Assembly: GCF_003337555.1 (NCBI RefSeq)
Contig: NZ_QPJK01000002.1
Span: 248,001 to 312,000 of the forward strand
DNA: 64,000 nucleotides
Origin: Pseudorhodoferax soli
Lineage (GTDB): Bacteria > Pseudomonadota > Gammaproteobacteria > Burkholderiales > Burkholderiaceae_C
Reading direction: 5' to 3'
A program made the position numbers and the translations under genes. Under the pieces are notes generated by a model. The model was not told the origin of the DNA. It was given only the letters and a program-made list of their open reading frames with translations, and did not search any database. Position 1 is the stretch's first letter, and every line of letters begins with the position of its first letter. Shown piece by piece: positions 28,871 to 41,435 of this stretch.

Positions 28871-30085
28871 TTACTCCAGCCCCATCAGCAGGGGCCGCAC
28901 GTAGAGCTCCACCGCCGCTTGCGGCGTCGTGCCCGGCACGAAGCGCTGCAGTTCCGCCGCGGCGTTGATGCCCACCATGGCGAGTTGCGCGGCCTGCATC
29001 GGGTCCAGCGGCCGGATCGAGCCGTCCACCATGCCGCCCACCACCAGCGACGCCAACCGCTCGCCAATGCGGCCCAGCGCCTGGCGGATGCGGCTGCGTT
29101 CGGCCGCGTCCGGCAAGGTCGGCACGGCAGACCACTGCAGCAGCGGGCTGCCGTCGGGTGTGATCTGGAACAGCACCAGCGCGCGCAGCACGGCACTGAG
29201 CCGCTCCCAGCCGCTCACCTGCTCCTGCTCGGCCTGCGCCAAAGCCTGGCGGACGATGGCGAAGGTCTCGTCGAAGCAGCAGGCGACCAGGTCGTCCTTG
29301 GTCTCGTTGTGGTAGTAGAAGCCGCCCTTGGTCATGTTCAGCCGCTCGGCGATGCGGTTGACCGAGGCGCCGCGGTAGCCCTGCTCGTTGATGAGCTGCG
29401 TGGCCGTGCGCAGGAAGGCGGCCGAGGGCGAGAGGTCCGCAGAGCCCAGCTGCCAGCGCAGCTCGCAGCCCTCTGCCTGCCAGCGCGCGCCGCTGGCCAT
29501 GACGCCGCGCAGCAACAGCCCCAGCATGCTGTCGGCCACCGCGCCGAAGCGCTCGGGCTCGTGCCGCAGCAGCCAGACGCGCTGCGCGTTGACCACGCCC
29601 AGCACGATGTGCGTGCGTGCGTTGGCCGCGCTGCGGTCTGCCGTGGCCTCGTCGTTGAGCAGGCGCCGCAGCCGGCGGAACATGTCCTCGTAGGCCGCGT
29701 ACACCGGCGCCATGTGCTCGCCGCGCAGCGCGCGCAGGTCGTGGAAGCGCGTCACGGGCGCATGCAGGCCCTGCTCCACCGCCGCCAGCACTTGCGCATG
29801 CGCACGCAGCAGCGCACCCAGCCGCGCGGGCATTCCCGCCTGCGCCATGGCCTCGTCGGTCAGGCGGTTGTACAGGTCGATGCTGCGCAGGTAGCAGGCC
29901 GCCGCCAGGTCTTCCTTGCGCCGGAAGTAGTAGGTGACGCTGTTCTTGATGAGGCCCACCCCCTCGGCCACCGCCGACAGCGTGGTGCCGCGGATGCCGC
30001 GCTCGTTGAGCAGGCCGCTGGCCGAGGCGATCAGCGCCTCGCGCTTGTCGGCGAACTTGGTGGTCTGCGCAGGGGAGGTGTTCAT
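28871..30085 (-). CDS. Tandem double TetR-family regulator (A)
   Basis: A 404-residue chain made of two complete TetR units, about twice the family length. HTH 1 is at 15-62 (GTTLSAVAEGVGLIKNSVTYYF) and HTH 2 at 222-268 (ASVNRIAERLNMTKGGFYYH), each followed by its own helical ligand domain. It lies 33 bp after the acyl-CoA dehydrogenase gene on the same strand, so it is probably cotranscribed with its target. It is a clear paralogue of the second double TetR at 32,825. A fatty-acyl-CoA ligand is inferred from the neighbours. Confidence 0.9.
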   Translation of the reverse strand: MNTSPAQTTKFADKREALIASASGLLNERGIRGTTLSAVAEGVGLIKNSVTYYFRRKEDLAAACYLRSIDLYNRLTDEAMAQAGMPARLGALLRAHAQVLAAVEQGLHAPVTRFHDLRALRGEHMAPVYAAYEDMFRRLRRLLNDEATADRSAANARTHIVLGVVNAQRVWLLRHEPERFGAVADSMLGLLLRGVMASGARWQAEGCELRWQLGSADLSPSAAFLRTATQLINEQGYRGASVNRIAERLNMTKGGFYYHNETKDDLVACCFDETFAIVRQALAQAEQEQVSGWERLSAVLRALVLFQITPDGSPLLQWSAVPTLPDAAERSRIRQALGRIGERLASLVVGGMVDGSIRPLDPMQAAQLAMVGINAAAELQRFVPGTTPQAAVELYVRPLLMGLE

Positions 30086-30118
30086 GGGCGGCCGCGATTG
30101 TCCGCGAGCCGCCGCCGT

Positions 30119-31435
<1,317 letters not shown>

Positions 31436-31532
31436 GGTCGAAGGGTCTCCAGGCGTGCTGTGGTTCGGTTGTTTCAGACACACAGTATGGAAGATCGCCC
31501 GGCCCCGCGGAGTCCAATCCGCGACAGCCGAT

Positions 31533-31598
31533 TCCAGGGTTTGCACCGAGCGGCGCAGCAGGCTGCGCCGCTACCATTTTTGGCGTTTCATCCCTGGA
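31533..31598. promoter_or_regulatory. Nested inverted repeats in the dehydrogenase/thiolase divergent promoter region
   Basis: AGCGGCGCAG-CAGG-CTGCGCCGCT (31549-31572) is a perfect 10-bp inverted repeat. It is framed by an outer pair, TCCAGGG at 31533-31539 and CCCTGGA at 31592-31598. The position, midway between the two divergent start codons (31435 and 31668), fits an operator for one or both double-TetR regulators. This is a proposal; the sequence could also be only an RNA hairpin. Confidence 0.5.
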
Positions 31599-31667
31599 GT
31601 ACGGTCTGTCCCGCACCGGACACCTGCCAAGCTCCGTGCCCTTTACTCCCATCCACAGGACACCGCC

Positions 31668-32828
31668 ATGCGCCAAGCCGTCATCGTCTCCTATGCCCGC
31701 ACCGGCCTTGCCAAGGCCGGCCGCGGCGGCTTCAACGACACCCCCAGCATGACCATGCTGGGCCATGCCATCCGGCACGCCGTGCAGCGCTCCGGCGCCG
31801 ACCCGGCCGAGGTCGAGGACGTGATCGCCGGCTGCGTGGCCGCCTCGGGCAACGTGGCACGCGCCGCCGGCCTGCTGGCCGGATTGCCCGTCACCACCTC
31901 GGGCATGACGCTGAACCGCGCCTGCTCGTCGGGCCTCAACGCCATCGCCATCGCCGCGCACCACATCGTCGAAGGCGGCGCCAACGTGATGGTCGGCGGT
32001 GGCGTCGATTCCATCAGCTTCCAGGGCGGCGGCGGCGGCGGGCGCGACGACAGCCTGCTGCAAACGCACCCCGCCATCTGGATGCCCATGATCGACACCG
32101 CCGACATCGTCGCCGCGCGCTACGGCCTGTCGCGCGAGTACCAGGACGAGTACGCCCTGCGCTCGCAGCGGCTCATGGCCGCGGCGCAGGAAGCCGGCAA
32201 GTTCAAGGACGAGATCATTCCGGTCAAGACGCGCATGAAGGTCGTCGACAAGGCCACCAAGGCCGAGAGCTATGTCGACACCGTGGTCGACCGCGACGAG
32301 TGCAACCGGCCCGACACCACGCTCGCCGGCCTGGCCAAGCTGGAGCCGGTCAAGGGCCCGGGCAAGTTCGTCACCGCGGGCAACGCCAGCCAGCTGTCCG
32401 ACGGCGCCGCCGCCGTCGTGCTCATGGAAGCCAAGGAGGCCGAGCGCCGTGGCCTGCAGCCGCTGGGCGCGTTCAAGGGTTGGGCCGTGGCGGGCTGCGA
32501 GCCCGACGAGATGGGCATCGGCCCCATCTACGCCATCCCGCGCCTGCTGGAGCGCCATGGCCTGGAGATCTCCGACATCGACCTGTGGGAACTGAACGAG
32601 GCTTTCGCCAGCCAGTGCCTGTACAGCCGCGACAAGCTCGGCATCGACCCCGACATCTACAACGTCAACGGCGGCTCCATCGCCATCGGCCACCCCTTCG
32701 GCATGACCGGCGCGCGCCTCACCGGCCATGTGCTCATGGAAGGCAAGCGCCGCGGCGCCAAGCATGTCGTGGTGTCCATGTGCATCGGCGGCGGCATGGG
32801 CGGCGCGGGCCTGTTCGAGGTGTTGTGA
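31668..32828 (+). CDS. Acetyl-CoA acyltransferase (thiolase)
   Basis: A 386-residue thiolase cleaving 3-ketoacyl-CoA. The acyl-accepting Cys86 is in [10 protein letters not shown]. The [17 protein letters not shown] and [12 protein letters not shown] motifs supply the catalytic Asn, His and second Cys. The ATG at 31668 has an ACAGGA ribosome site. The stop overlaps the GTG of the next gene (GTGA), coupling the enzyme to its regulator. With the neighbouring dehydrogenase and hydratase/dehydrogenase it completes a beta-oxidation cycle. Confidence 0.95.
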   Translation: MRQAVIVSYARTGLAKAGRGGFNDTPSMTMLGHAIRHAVQRSGADPAEVEDVIAGCVAASGNVARAAGLLAGLPVTTSGMTLNRACSSGLNAIAIAAHHIVEGGANVMVGGGVDSISFQGGGGGGRDDSLLQTHPAIWMPMIDTADIVAARYGLSREYQDEYALRSQRLMAAAQEAGKFKDEIIPVKTRMKVVDKATKAESYVDTVVDRDECNRPDTTLAGLAKLEPVKGPGKFVTAGNASQLSDGAAAVVLMEAKEAERRGLQPLGAFKGWAVAGCEPDEMGIGPIYAIPRLLERHGLEISDIDLWELNEAFASQCLYSRDKLGIDPDIYNVNGGSIAIGHPFGMTGARLTGHVLMEGKRRGAKHVVVSMCIGGGMGGAGLFEVL

Positions 32829-34099
32829 CGGCGGCCAGCACCGCCACCGCCGCCACCGCCCGGCCGCGCCGCGCCAGCGCTGCGCCCGCCAGCCGCACCA
32901 CCGACCGCTTCCAGGTCAAGCGCGAGGCCATCCTGGCCGCTGCCGCCGAGGAGTTCAACCGGCACGGCATGAAGGGCGTCACGCTGGCCGGCGTGGCCGA
33001 GCGCGTGGGCCTGCACAAGGCCAGCGTCAGCTACTACCACCGCCACAAGGAAGACCTCGCGGCCGACTGCATGCTGCAGGCCGTGGCGGCCATGCAGGAG
33101 GTGGTGAAGGCGGCCCTGGCCGAACCCACGCCCGAGCGCCGCATCCGCGCCGTCCTGCGCGGCCAGGCCGCGCTGCTGGCCGACATCGCCACGGGCCGGC
33201 GCGGCGCGCTGGTGTCGTTCAACGAGATCCGCGCGCTGGCCGCGCCGCAGGTGGACCAGGTGGTGGCGGCCTACAACGCGCTGTTCCGCAGCCTGCGCCA
33301 ATGCTTCCCCGGTGCCGGCTGGACCCCGGCCCAGCGCAATGCGCGCACGCACCTGCTGCTGGCCCTGGCCAACATCATGCGTACCTGGATCGACCGCTAC
33401 GAGCCGCAAGACTATCTGCTGGCCGCCGACGCGCTGGCCGAGCTGTTGCTCGGCGGCCTGGCTGCCGATCCGCAGCGCTGGCACGCACAGCCCACCCCGC
33501 AGCTGCATGCCGCGCAGGCCGAGGGCACCGACGTGCGCGAGGCCTTCCTGCGGGCGGCCACGGTGCTCGTCAACGAGCAGGGCTTTCGCGGCGCCTCGGT
33601 CGATGCGATCTCGGCCCGGCTGCACCTGACCAAGGGCTCGTTCTACCACCACCATGCGAGCAAGGACGACCTCGTCGCCCAGTGCTTCGCACGCAGCTTC
33701 GACGTGATCCGCCAGACCCAGCTGCAGGCGATGGCGCAGACCGCCTCGGGCTGGGAGCGGCTCGTTTCCAGCAGCTGCGCGCTGGTGCGCTTCCAGCTGT
33801 CCGACGCCGGGCCGCTGCTGCGCTCGTCGGCCCGCAGCGTGCTGGCCGAGGGCGCACGCCACGACCCCATCCAGCGCGGCAACCAGCTGACCGAGCGCTT
33901 CGGCCTGTTCATCGTCGACGGCATGCGCGAAGGCGCGATCCGCCCCGTGGACGCCAGCCTGGCCGCGCAGCAGGTGGCCGGCATGGTCAACGCTGCATCG
34001 TCGCTGCGCACCTGGGTGGCGGGCATCGGCATGGACGAGGCCGTGGCGCTGTATGCGCAGCCGCTGTTCACCGGCATCCTGGCGCCGCCGGGAAATTGA
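32825..34099 (+). CDS. Tandem double TetR-family regulator (B)
   Basis: A 424-residue chain starting with GTG inside the thiolase stop codon. After a 30-residue disordered Ala/Arg/Thr-rich leader, HTH 1 is at about 33-80 ([20 protein letters not shown]) and HTH 2 at about 239-288 ([20 protein letters not shown]). The second half shares a distinctive run with regulator A (FLR.AT, NEQG.RGAS, TKG.FY.H, KDDLV..CF), so both derive from one double ancestor. Role in controlling the beta-oxidation genes is inferred from coupling with the thiolase. Confidence 0.9.
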   Translation: MTAASTATAATARPRRASAAPASRTTDRFQVKREAILAAAAEEFNRHGMKGVTLAGVAERVGLHKASVSYYHRHKEDLAADCMLQAVAAMQEVVKAALAEPTPERRIRAVLRGQAALLADIATGRRGALVSFNEIRALAAPQVDQVVAAYNALFRSLRQCFPGAGWTPAQRNARTHLLLALANIMRTWIDRYEPQDYLLAADALAELLLGGLAADPQRWHAQPTPQLHAAQAEGTDVREAFLRAATVLVNEQGFRGASVDAISARLHLTKGSFYHHHASKDDLVAQCFARSFDVIRQTQLQAMAQTASGWERLVSSSCALVRFQLSDAGPLLRSSARSVLAEGARHDPIQRGNQLTERFGLFIVDGMREGAIRPVDASLAAQQVAGMVNAASSLRTWVAGIGMDEAVALYAQPLFTGILAPPGN

Positions 34100-34164
34100 G
34101 ATGAAAGTGCCCTGCACATCCCCCCGCCGCGCACAGCGGCCGAGCGAAGCGAAGGCCCGAACCC

Positions 34165-34827
34165 CAGGCCGAGCGCAGCGATGGCCCGACTGTGACTTCC
34201 CCCTGTGCCCCTGCCGAGGAGCGCAGTGCCATGGGCTGCGCGGAGCATCTCGCGCTTCAACATCTGACTCATTGCGCTTGTTCGAGCTGAGTGAACGCAG
34301 TGAACGGTGCGAGTTGCGCAATGCAGCCCATGGCGCGAGCACCGCAGGTTGCCCGGAGCGAAGCGCAGGGACAGGGGCACCGGGGTCGCCTTCTTTTGCT
34401 TACTTTTCTTGGCGAAGCAAGAAAAGTAAGTCGCCGTGCGGGGGCGAATACCCCGCCTCCTCATCTCGATCAGCCAGAGGTGTGCATAGACCACGCTGCG
34501 CAAGCTTGAGCACCTGGGGCCGGGATGTGCCCCCGGCAGTGCAGTCACTTTCTCTTGCTATCGCCCAAGAGAAAGTAACCAAAGAGAAGGCGACCCCGGT
34601 GCCCCCGTCCCTCCGCTGGCGCTCCGGGCAACCTGCGGTGCTCGCGGCCTGGGCGCATTGCACAACTCGCACCACTCACTGCGTTCGTTCAGCTCGGACA
34701 AGTGCAATGAGTCAGTTATTGAAGCGCGAGGTTCCCCGCGCCGCCCAGTCCACTGCGCTCCTCGGCGTGGGCACAGGGGTGGGAGCGGGGTCACACACGG
34801 GCCATCGGTGCGCTCGGCCCCTGCTTT
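34165..34827. repeat. Long imperfect inverted-repeat element between regulator B and the fadB-like gene
   Basis: Two arms (about 34165-34430 and 34545-34827) are reverse complements of each other with scattered mismatches, around a spacer of about 115 bp. Examples of matching blocks are CACCGGGGTCGCCTTCT, GAGCACCGCAGGTTGCCCGG and GCCGAGGAGCGCAGTG with their complements. Each arm ends inside in a small perfect hairpin: CTTACTTTTCTT-GGCGAAGC-AAGAAAAGTAAG (34399-34430) and ACTTTCTCTT-GCTATCGCCC-AAGAGAAAGT. The codon bias of the flanks is lost and no transposase is present. Similar repeats with these A/G-rich hairpins are, from memory, common in Comamonadaceae genomes, often mistaken for small genes. 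A non-autonomous mobile element is possible. The rest of the 34100-34879 gap has no gene. Confidence 0.78.
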
Positions 34828-34879
34828 TGTTGCGCAACACCTCCATCACTGAAACAACCACCCAACTCGGAGACATTCC

Positions 34880-36967
<2,088 letters not shown>

Positions 36968-36979
36968 GCCGGCCCGGCG

Positions 36980-37375
36980 GGGCCGATGGCTTCCAGCACC
37001 TTGCACACCTGCGTCTTGGCGTGCGCATCGTCGCCCGAATAGAACTGCACGCGCTGGCCGCCGCAAGCTTCGGGCTGCGCCAGCACGTTCACATCGAGGT
37101 GGTTGAGCGCCTTGACGACGCGGGCGCCCGGCACCAGGGCGCGGAACACCTCGCTCGACGACCGGCCGCCCAGGTCGATGGCCTTGATGCCATGGGCGTC
37201 CAGCGGATTGGCAGGGTCCTTGGCGTCGGGCGAATCCGGACCGAGGAACTCGACCGGGTTGGTGCCGTCGATGACGATGCGGTCGTTCCACGCTGGCAGG
37301 CTGCCCAGCGCCTCGTTCAAATCGCTCCAGCGCACGGCCACGAGCCTGGCCGCAGCGGGCGGCGTGCTGCGCAGT
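36980..37375 (-). pseudogene. Remnant of a COG2085-type NAD(P)-binding reductase (F420-reductase-like)
   Basis: About 130 codons in one frame match the middle of NADPH-dependent F420-reductase-like proteins: VAVRWSDLNEALGSLPAW, RIVIDGTNPVEF, IKAIDLGGRSSSEVF, LVPGARVVKALNHLDVNVL and VQFYSGDDAHAK. The N-terminal Rossmann glycine motif is missing, as is the C-terminal segment; the match stops at KVLEAIG beside the end of the fadB-like gene. There is no suitable start. It lies just after pirin in the same direction, where an intact reductase would make sense. I read it as a truncated pseudogene. Confidence 0.65.
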
Positions 37376-37394
37376 GCGCCAGCCCGCCCGGCGG

Positions 37395-38267
37395 TCAGCC
37401 GAGCCGGCCGGCCTGCTGCAGTTGCATGCCGAGCCGCCGGATCTCGGCCTCGCCGCGGGCGAGCGCCTCGGCGCTGGTGTGCACCGAGTAGGAGCCCAGC
37501 ACCAGCGCGTGTGGATGCGGCGCGGCCGAGCCCAGCACGAAGTGGGTGTCGCCCTCGGCGGCGAAGTCGATGGCCTGGCCGGAGCGCGCGAAGGCCACCA
37601 GCTCGCCCGCCGCGATGGGCTCGCCCGCAGACAGCTGCCCACTGGCCACCGCCACCCACGCCACGCTGTGGCCCTCGGGCGGGGTGTAGCGCCAGCGCTC
37701 CCCGTCGCGCAGTTGCACCGAGAGATAGGCCATCGACGACGGCGCCGCGATGGCGCTCTGCGCCGCGCCGTACCGGCCCAACAGCACGCGCGCCGGTCCA
37801 TCCTGCGGCACCTGCGCTGGCGCCAGGTACTGGCTGTGTGCGTGCGCGTGCTCGAGCGCCGCCGGCAGCGCCACCCACAGCTGGAAACCACGGCCGGGCA
37901 CGTCGCCCACCGGCGCGCCGGTGTGCCAGACACCGGCGCCAGCACGCATCAACTCCACGCCACCGGCCGGCAGCACGCCGGCCTGGCCGGTCGAATCCTC
38001 GTAGCGCACGTCGCCTTCGGACAGGAAGGTCAGCGTGGCGATGCCCGAATGCGGGTGCATGCCGAAGTTCTGCCCGGCGGCACCGGGCTGGAAGTGGACC
38101 AGGTCCAGGAACACGAAGGGCTTGAGCACCTGGCCCAGGTCGCCAGGGCTCATGAGCCGCGTGACCGGTCCGTGCGTGCTGCCGCGCGTGCGGTGGACGA
38201 TGGCGCGCGGCGCGGTGGCCACAGTGGCGGCGGTGGCAGGTTCGGTGCTGGCAGGAAGGGCGGACAT
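37395..38267 (-). CDS. Pirin-family protein
   Basis: A 290-residue bicupin. The N-terminal cupin carries HPHSG with His71 and His73 and a third His115 in GAGVWHTG. The classical fourth metal ligand, Glu two residues after that His, is replaced by Gly117, so metal binding may be altered. Pirins act as redox-sensitive regulators or quercetinase-like dioxygenases; function here is not assigned. It diverges from a LysR gene with a 109-bp gap, a common pairing, and precedes the reductase remnant. Confidence 0.9.
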   Translation of the reverse strand: MSALPASTEPATAATVATAPRAIVHRTRGSTHGPVTRLMSPGDLGQVLKPFVFLDLVHFQPGAAGQNFGMHPHSGIATLTFLSEGDVRYEDSTGQAGVLPAGGVELMRAGAGVWHTGAPVGDVPGRGFQLWVALPAALEHAHAHSQYLAPAQVPQDGPARVLLGRYGAAQSAIAAPSSMAYLSVQLRDGERWRYTPPEGHSVAWVAVASGQLSAGEPIAAGELVAFARSGQAIDFAAEGDTHFVLGSAAPHPHALVLGSYSVHTSAEALARGEAEIRRLGMQLQQAGRLG

Positions 38268-38376
38268 GTGAGAACTCGTGGGTGTCGATGCGGTGGGGGT
38301 AGCTTAGAAACCGATCGATTGCTTGACTAGCCGGCACAATCGGATTGCACTCATCCACAGAACACAGGAATCACGC

Positions 38377-39297
38377 ATGCTGGACCTCAACGACGTGGCC
38401 GTGTTCGTTCAGGTGGTGCGCTGCGGCAGCTTTGCCGAGGCCTCGCGCCGGCTCGGCGTGCCGCCCAACACGCTGAGCCGCCGCGTGCAGCAGCTCGAGG
38501 CGCAGCTGGGCACCCGGCTGCTGCAGCGTTCCACCCGCAGCCTGTCGCTCACCAGCGCAGGGCAGGCCTTCCACGCGCGCTGCGCCAGCGCGGTCGACGG
38601 GCTGCTCGATGCCGGCCAGGCGCTGGCGTCGGCCGAGCAGGAGCCCAGCGGCCTGGTGCGCGTGGCCGCGCCGGCCGACTTCTTCGACTTCTTCCCGATG
38701 GAATGGCTGGCGCAGTTCCTGGCGGCGCATCCGCGCGTGCGCGTGGACTTCGTGCTCAGCGATGCGCGCGCCGACCTGATCGCGGACCGCATCGACGTGG
38801 CGATCCGCGGCGGCGTGCTGAAAGACTCCGGCTTCTTCGCGCGCAAGGTGCTGGACCCGGGCATCGACGGCCTGGTGGCCAGCCCGCACTACATCGCGGC
38901 ACGCGGCGTGCCGGACACCCTGCAGGCCCTGGGCGGGCACGACTGCCTGGTGTTCGGCCACCCGGGCGAACGCGCCACCTGGCACCTGTCGGGGCCTGGC
39001 GGCGCCCCGGCAGAAGTGCAGGTGTCCGGCCGGTTCAGCGGCAACACCGCGCAGGCGCTGCGCAAGGCGGCGCTGGCGGGCCTGGGCATCGCGCTGCTGC
39101 CGTCGACGATGACGCGCCGCGAGCTGCGCGCCGGCCTGCTGGTGCCCGTGCTGGCGCAGTACCACCGCGCGGGCCACGGCGTGCACGTGGTGTACCCCAG
39201 CCGGCGGCACCTGCCGCTGGCGGTGTCGGCCTTCATCGACCTGGTGGTGGCGCGGCTCGGCACCGTCGAGGAGCTGCTGCCGGCCGTGCCAGGTTGA
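38377..39297 (+). CDS. LysR-family transcriptional regulator
   Basis: A 306-residue LysR protein of the AaeR/DhcR-like (CrgA) group. Its HTH is at about 3-60 (DLNDVAVFVQVVRCGSFAEA, NTLSRRVQQLEAQLGTRLLQ), and an effector domain follows with a typical IDVAIRGGVLKDSG loop. The ATG at 38377 has ACAGGA upstream. It diverges from pirin and most likely controls it. The shared gap contains a CCGAT...ATCGG-type inverted repeat near 38310-38345 that may be the operator. Confidence 0.92.
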   Translation: MLDLNDVAVFVQVVRCGSFAEASRRLGVPPNTLSRRVQQLEAQLGTRLLQRSTRSLSLTSAGQAFHARCASAVDGLLDAGQALASAEQEPSGLVRVAAPADFFDFFPMEWLAQFLAAHPRVRVDFVLSDARADLIADRIDVAIRGGVLKDSGFFARKVLDPGIDGLVASPHYIAARGVPDTLQALGGHDCLVFGHPGERATWHLSGPGGAPAEVQVSGRFSGNTAQALRKAALAGLGIALLPSTMTRRELRAGLLVPVLAQYHRAGHGVHVVYPSRRHLPLAVSAFIDLVVARLGTVEELLPAVPG

Positions 39298-39664
39298 CCG
39301 GTCGATCGGCCGCGCCGCACGGCCCCGGCGCCGAGGCGCCTCAGCAGCCCGCGCGATCCACGGGCGGCGCCTGGCGCGGACGGCGTGCAGTCGCTCGTGC
39401 GCGCCCGCAGTGCGTCGTGCGCGGCGTACCGGGGCGGCGTCGTCACGCCTGATCGAGGTGCTGCAAGCCGACGAGAGCCTGCCGCGCGCCTCCGAGGCCC
39501 AAGCCCAGGCGCAGACCGAATCGGCGCGCGCCGCGGTCGCTCAAGGCGCTGGGCGGCGCTGGCAGCCAGGCGCGTGGCTGCCGGGCTTGCGTTCACCGGC
39601 GGTGCCATGCCAGCGGTGGCACGGCGATTGCCGCCGTCCAGGCCCGGCATGACCATCTGCTCCC
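39298..39664. other. Gene-free stretch after the LysR gene
   Basis: I see no convincing gene in these 367 bp. Both strands have open frames, but they show only GC-driven Arg/Ala/Pro-rich translations. It may be decayed coding DNA; nothing in it was recognised. Confidence 0.5.
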
Positions 39665-40048
39665 ATGAACACCACGCCCCGCTACCCCCCGGATGCCAAC
39701 GACATCGAAGCGCAGGAATCCTGCGACATCTTCTGCGTGCTCTGCTCCGCCAGAACCCGCCGCAGCGCGGGTGGCGGCCTGCGCTGCGCTGTCGGTGGCG
39801 AGCTGCCCCCACGGCTCGCGCAGGCGATGGCCGAGGCCGTGGCCCGCGTCGCCGCGCCGCACACGCCGACGCACGAGCCCCGGCTGGCCAGCTTCCTCGC
39901 CTGCCCCAACTGCACCACGGAGCTGCAGCGCTACGCTGCCGACCAAGCTGCGGCCTGCGTCATCTGCGGCTTGCAGCTGGACGTGCCGGACGCTGCCGAG
40001 CTCGCCGACTTCCGCGCGCGCCACCGCGATCCCGTCACCGATCCCTGA
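39665..40048 (+). CDS. Hypothetical zinc-ribbon-like protein
   Basis: A 127-residue predicted protein not recognised. Four cysteines form two CxxC pairs in the C-terminal half (CPNC about residue 79 and CVIC about 97), suggesting a zinc ribbon. A separate CDIFCVLC cluster lies near residue 20. The rest is helical and Ala/Arg-rich. It has no operon partner, and the ribosome-binding site is weak. It could be genuine or a chance frame; the cysteine spacing favours a real gene. Confidence 0.5.
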   Translation: MNTTPRYPPDANDIEAQESCDIFCVLCSARTRRSAGGGLRCAVGGELPPRLAQAMAEAVARVAAPHTPTHEPRLASFLACPNCTTELQRYAADQAAACVICGLQLDVPDAAELADFRARHRDPVTDP

Positions 40049-40345
40049 CGCCCCGTGCCGCGCGCTGCGCAACGCGGGGCGACCGAGAGCGCAGCGCGCT
40101 TCCCACGAAGCCGCGCCAGCGCGGCAACCTCGGCACCTGGGCCGCGCGCACCGCCGGCACCAACTGCAAGAGTTGCTGCAATTTCTCCAGTCACCGCGCC
40201 GCACGACAGCGCCGGCCTGGCCATCGCCGTCGCGCAGCGCTGCTACCTTGCGGCCGAGTGAGCGTGGACCATGCGGGCCGAACGGCTCGGGCCACCACCG
40301 CAGCCGGCACGCCCGTCCCGGGTGCCGGCTGCGGGCGGCGCCGCG

Positions 40346-40810
40346 TCAGAACGGCTTGGCCGTCATGAGCCAGAACACCACCACCAGCGCCGTGAACGCC
40401 GGCACGCCGAGCGCTGCCCACACCCTCTCGTACCGCCAGTACGGCGCCGGCAGCTCGGGCTCGCGGGACTGTGCGGCCAGCCTGTGCATGCGCCATTGCA
40501 GCCACAGCACCGGCAGCCAGCACGCGCCCGCCAGCAGGTACAGCAGGACCGAGGCCCCCAGCCAGTTCATCGGCGCTAACTGCAGGGGGAAACCGGCCAT
40601 CACCACCATGCCGACGCCCGTGACCGGCTGGATGAAGCCCGACGGCGTGGTGAAGTAGAGGTCGGCCTGCATCACCACGCGCGTCACCACGGTGATGGCC
40701 GCGCGGTTGCGCGTGCGGTTGGCCATCAGCATGAAGAACGCCGTGCCCAGGCCGGTTCCGAACAGGATGGTGGACGAGACGATGTGCAGCGTCTTCAAGG
40801 TCAGGTACAT
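40346..40810 (-). CDS. DUF2269-family inner-membrane protein
   Basis: A 154-residue protein with four membrane helices (about 5-25, 50-70, 78-98 and 130-150). The N-terminal TLKTLHIVSSTILFGTGLGT and the FTTPSGFIQPVTG loop match DUF2269. Function is unknown; the fold recalls small quinone- or heme-linked membrane proteins. ATG 40810 begins at YLTLKTLH; the reading further upstream is not credible. It stands alone. Confidence 0.85.
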   Translation of the reverse strand: MYLTLKTLHIVSSTILFGTGLGTAFFMLMANRTRNRAAITVVTRVVMQADLYFTTPSGFIQPVTGVGMVVMAGFPLQLAPMNWLGASVLLYLLAGACWLPVLWLQWRMHRLAAQSREPELPAPYWRYERVWAALGVPAFTALVVVFWLMTAKPF

Positions 40811-41078
40811 GCCCGCTTCTCCGTGGTGGCCGCCTGTGGCCAGTGCGGCTCCGGACGGCTGGCACGCGCAGCGCGTGCATGCGTCCGCACCCGGCAAGGT
40901 GCGTGCCCAGCCACGCCGGGCATGCGGATTGCCACGGGTTGTTCTTCAATCCGTCGTTCGTCCACGCGTCCATGCAAGCCCTCGTCCCTGCCCTTCCAAC
41001 ACCACACCGCCCCGGCGCTGCTGCCGACCGCAGCGCGGGCCTCCACGCCCCGGCCCGCCGCGCGCCGGCGGTACAAGA

Positions 41079-41333
41079 TTGCTGAGCGCCGACACGCGGG
41101 CCGGCCCGCTCCAAGTGCAGGCCGAGGCCCTGAGCCCGCGCGCCGCGCGGATCGCTGCCTCGCTACTGGCCGACGAGCCGCTGGTGCCGACGGATCTGCG
41201 CGCAGCGCTGCACACGGCGCTGGTGGCTGGCGATGCCGACAGCGATGGCCCGCCCATCTGGCACCGCGGCGACCCCGATGGCGAGGCTGCGTGCCGCTTC
41301 GTCGACGCCTGCAGGGCCGCCTGTGCCCCATAG
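41079..41333 (+). CDS. Possible small orphan protein
   Basis: An 84-codon frame from TTG 41079. The middle (PRAARIAASLLADEPLVPTD, then LRAALHTALVAGD) looks like amphipathic helices rather than random GC-rich translation. There is no ribosome site and no family match that I know. The surrounding 40811-41435 interval holds nothing else I can support. Confidence 0.28.
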   Translation: MLSADTRAGPLQVQAEALSPRAARIAASLLADEPLVPTDLRAALHTALVAGDADSDGPPIWHRGDPDGEAACRFVDACRAACAP

Positions 41334-41435
41334 CGCCGCACTGCCCCGCCCCTGCCGCCGCCGCTGCAGGCGTGGAGCGGCGGGCACCCCCTGCGTCCCG
41401 CCCGCACCGCCGGCCACCAGCACCGGGGCCGCGCC

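Noticed and set aside
34399-34580. The paired hairpins as the start of a CRISPR array.
   Set aside because: There are only two units in opposite orientation with no regular spacers and no cas genes.
34165-34827. Several small open frames inside the long inverted repeat.
   Set aside because: They come from the two repeat arms in both directions and share the same Arg/Ser/Pro-rich sequence; similar frames are typical misannotations of such repeats.
39298-39664. A possible small gene with a helical stretch (RLIEVLQADESLPRASEAQ).
   Set aside because: There is no ribosome site and no second helical segment, and the frame becomes Arg/Pro-rich; too weak to list as a gene.
40049-40345. A GC-rich hairpin and small frames after the zinc-ribbon-like gene.
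   Set aside because: The stem is broken, there is no T tract, and the frames have no support.
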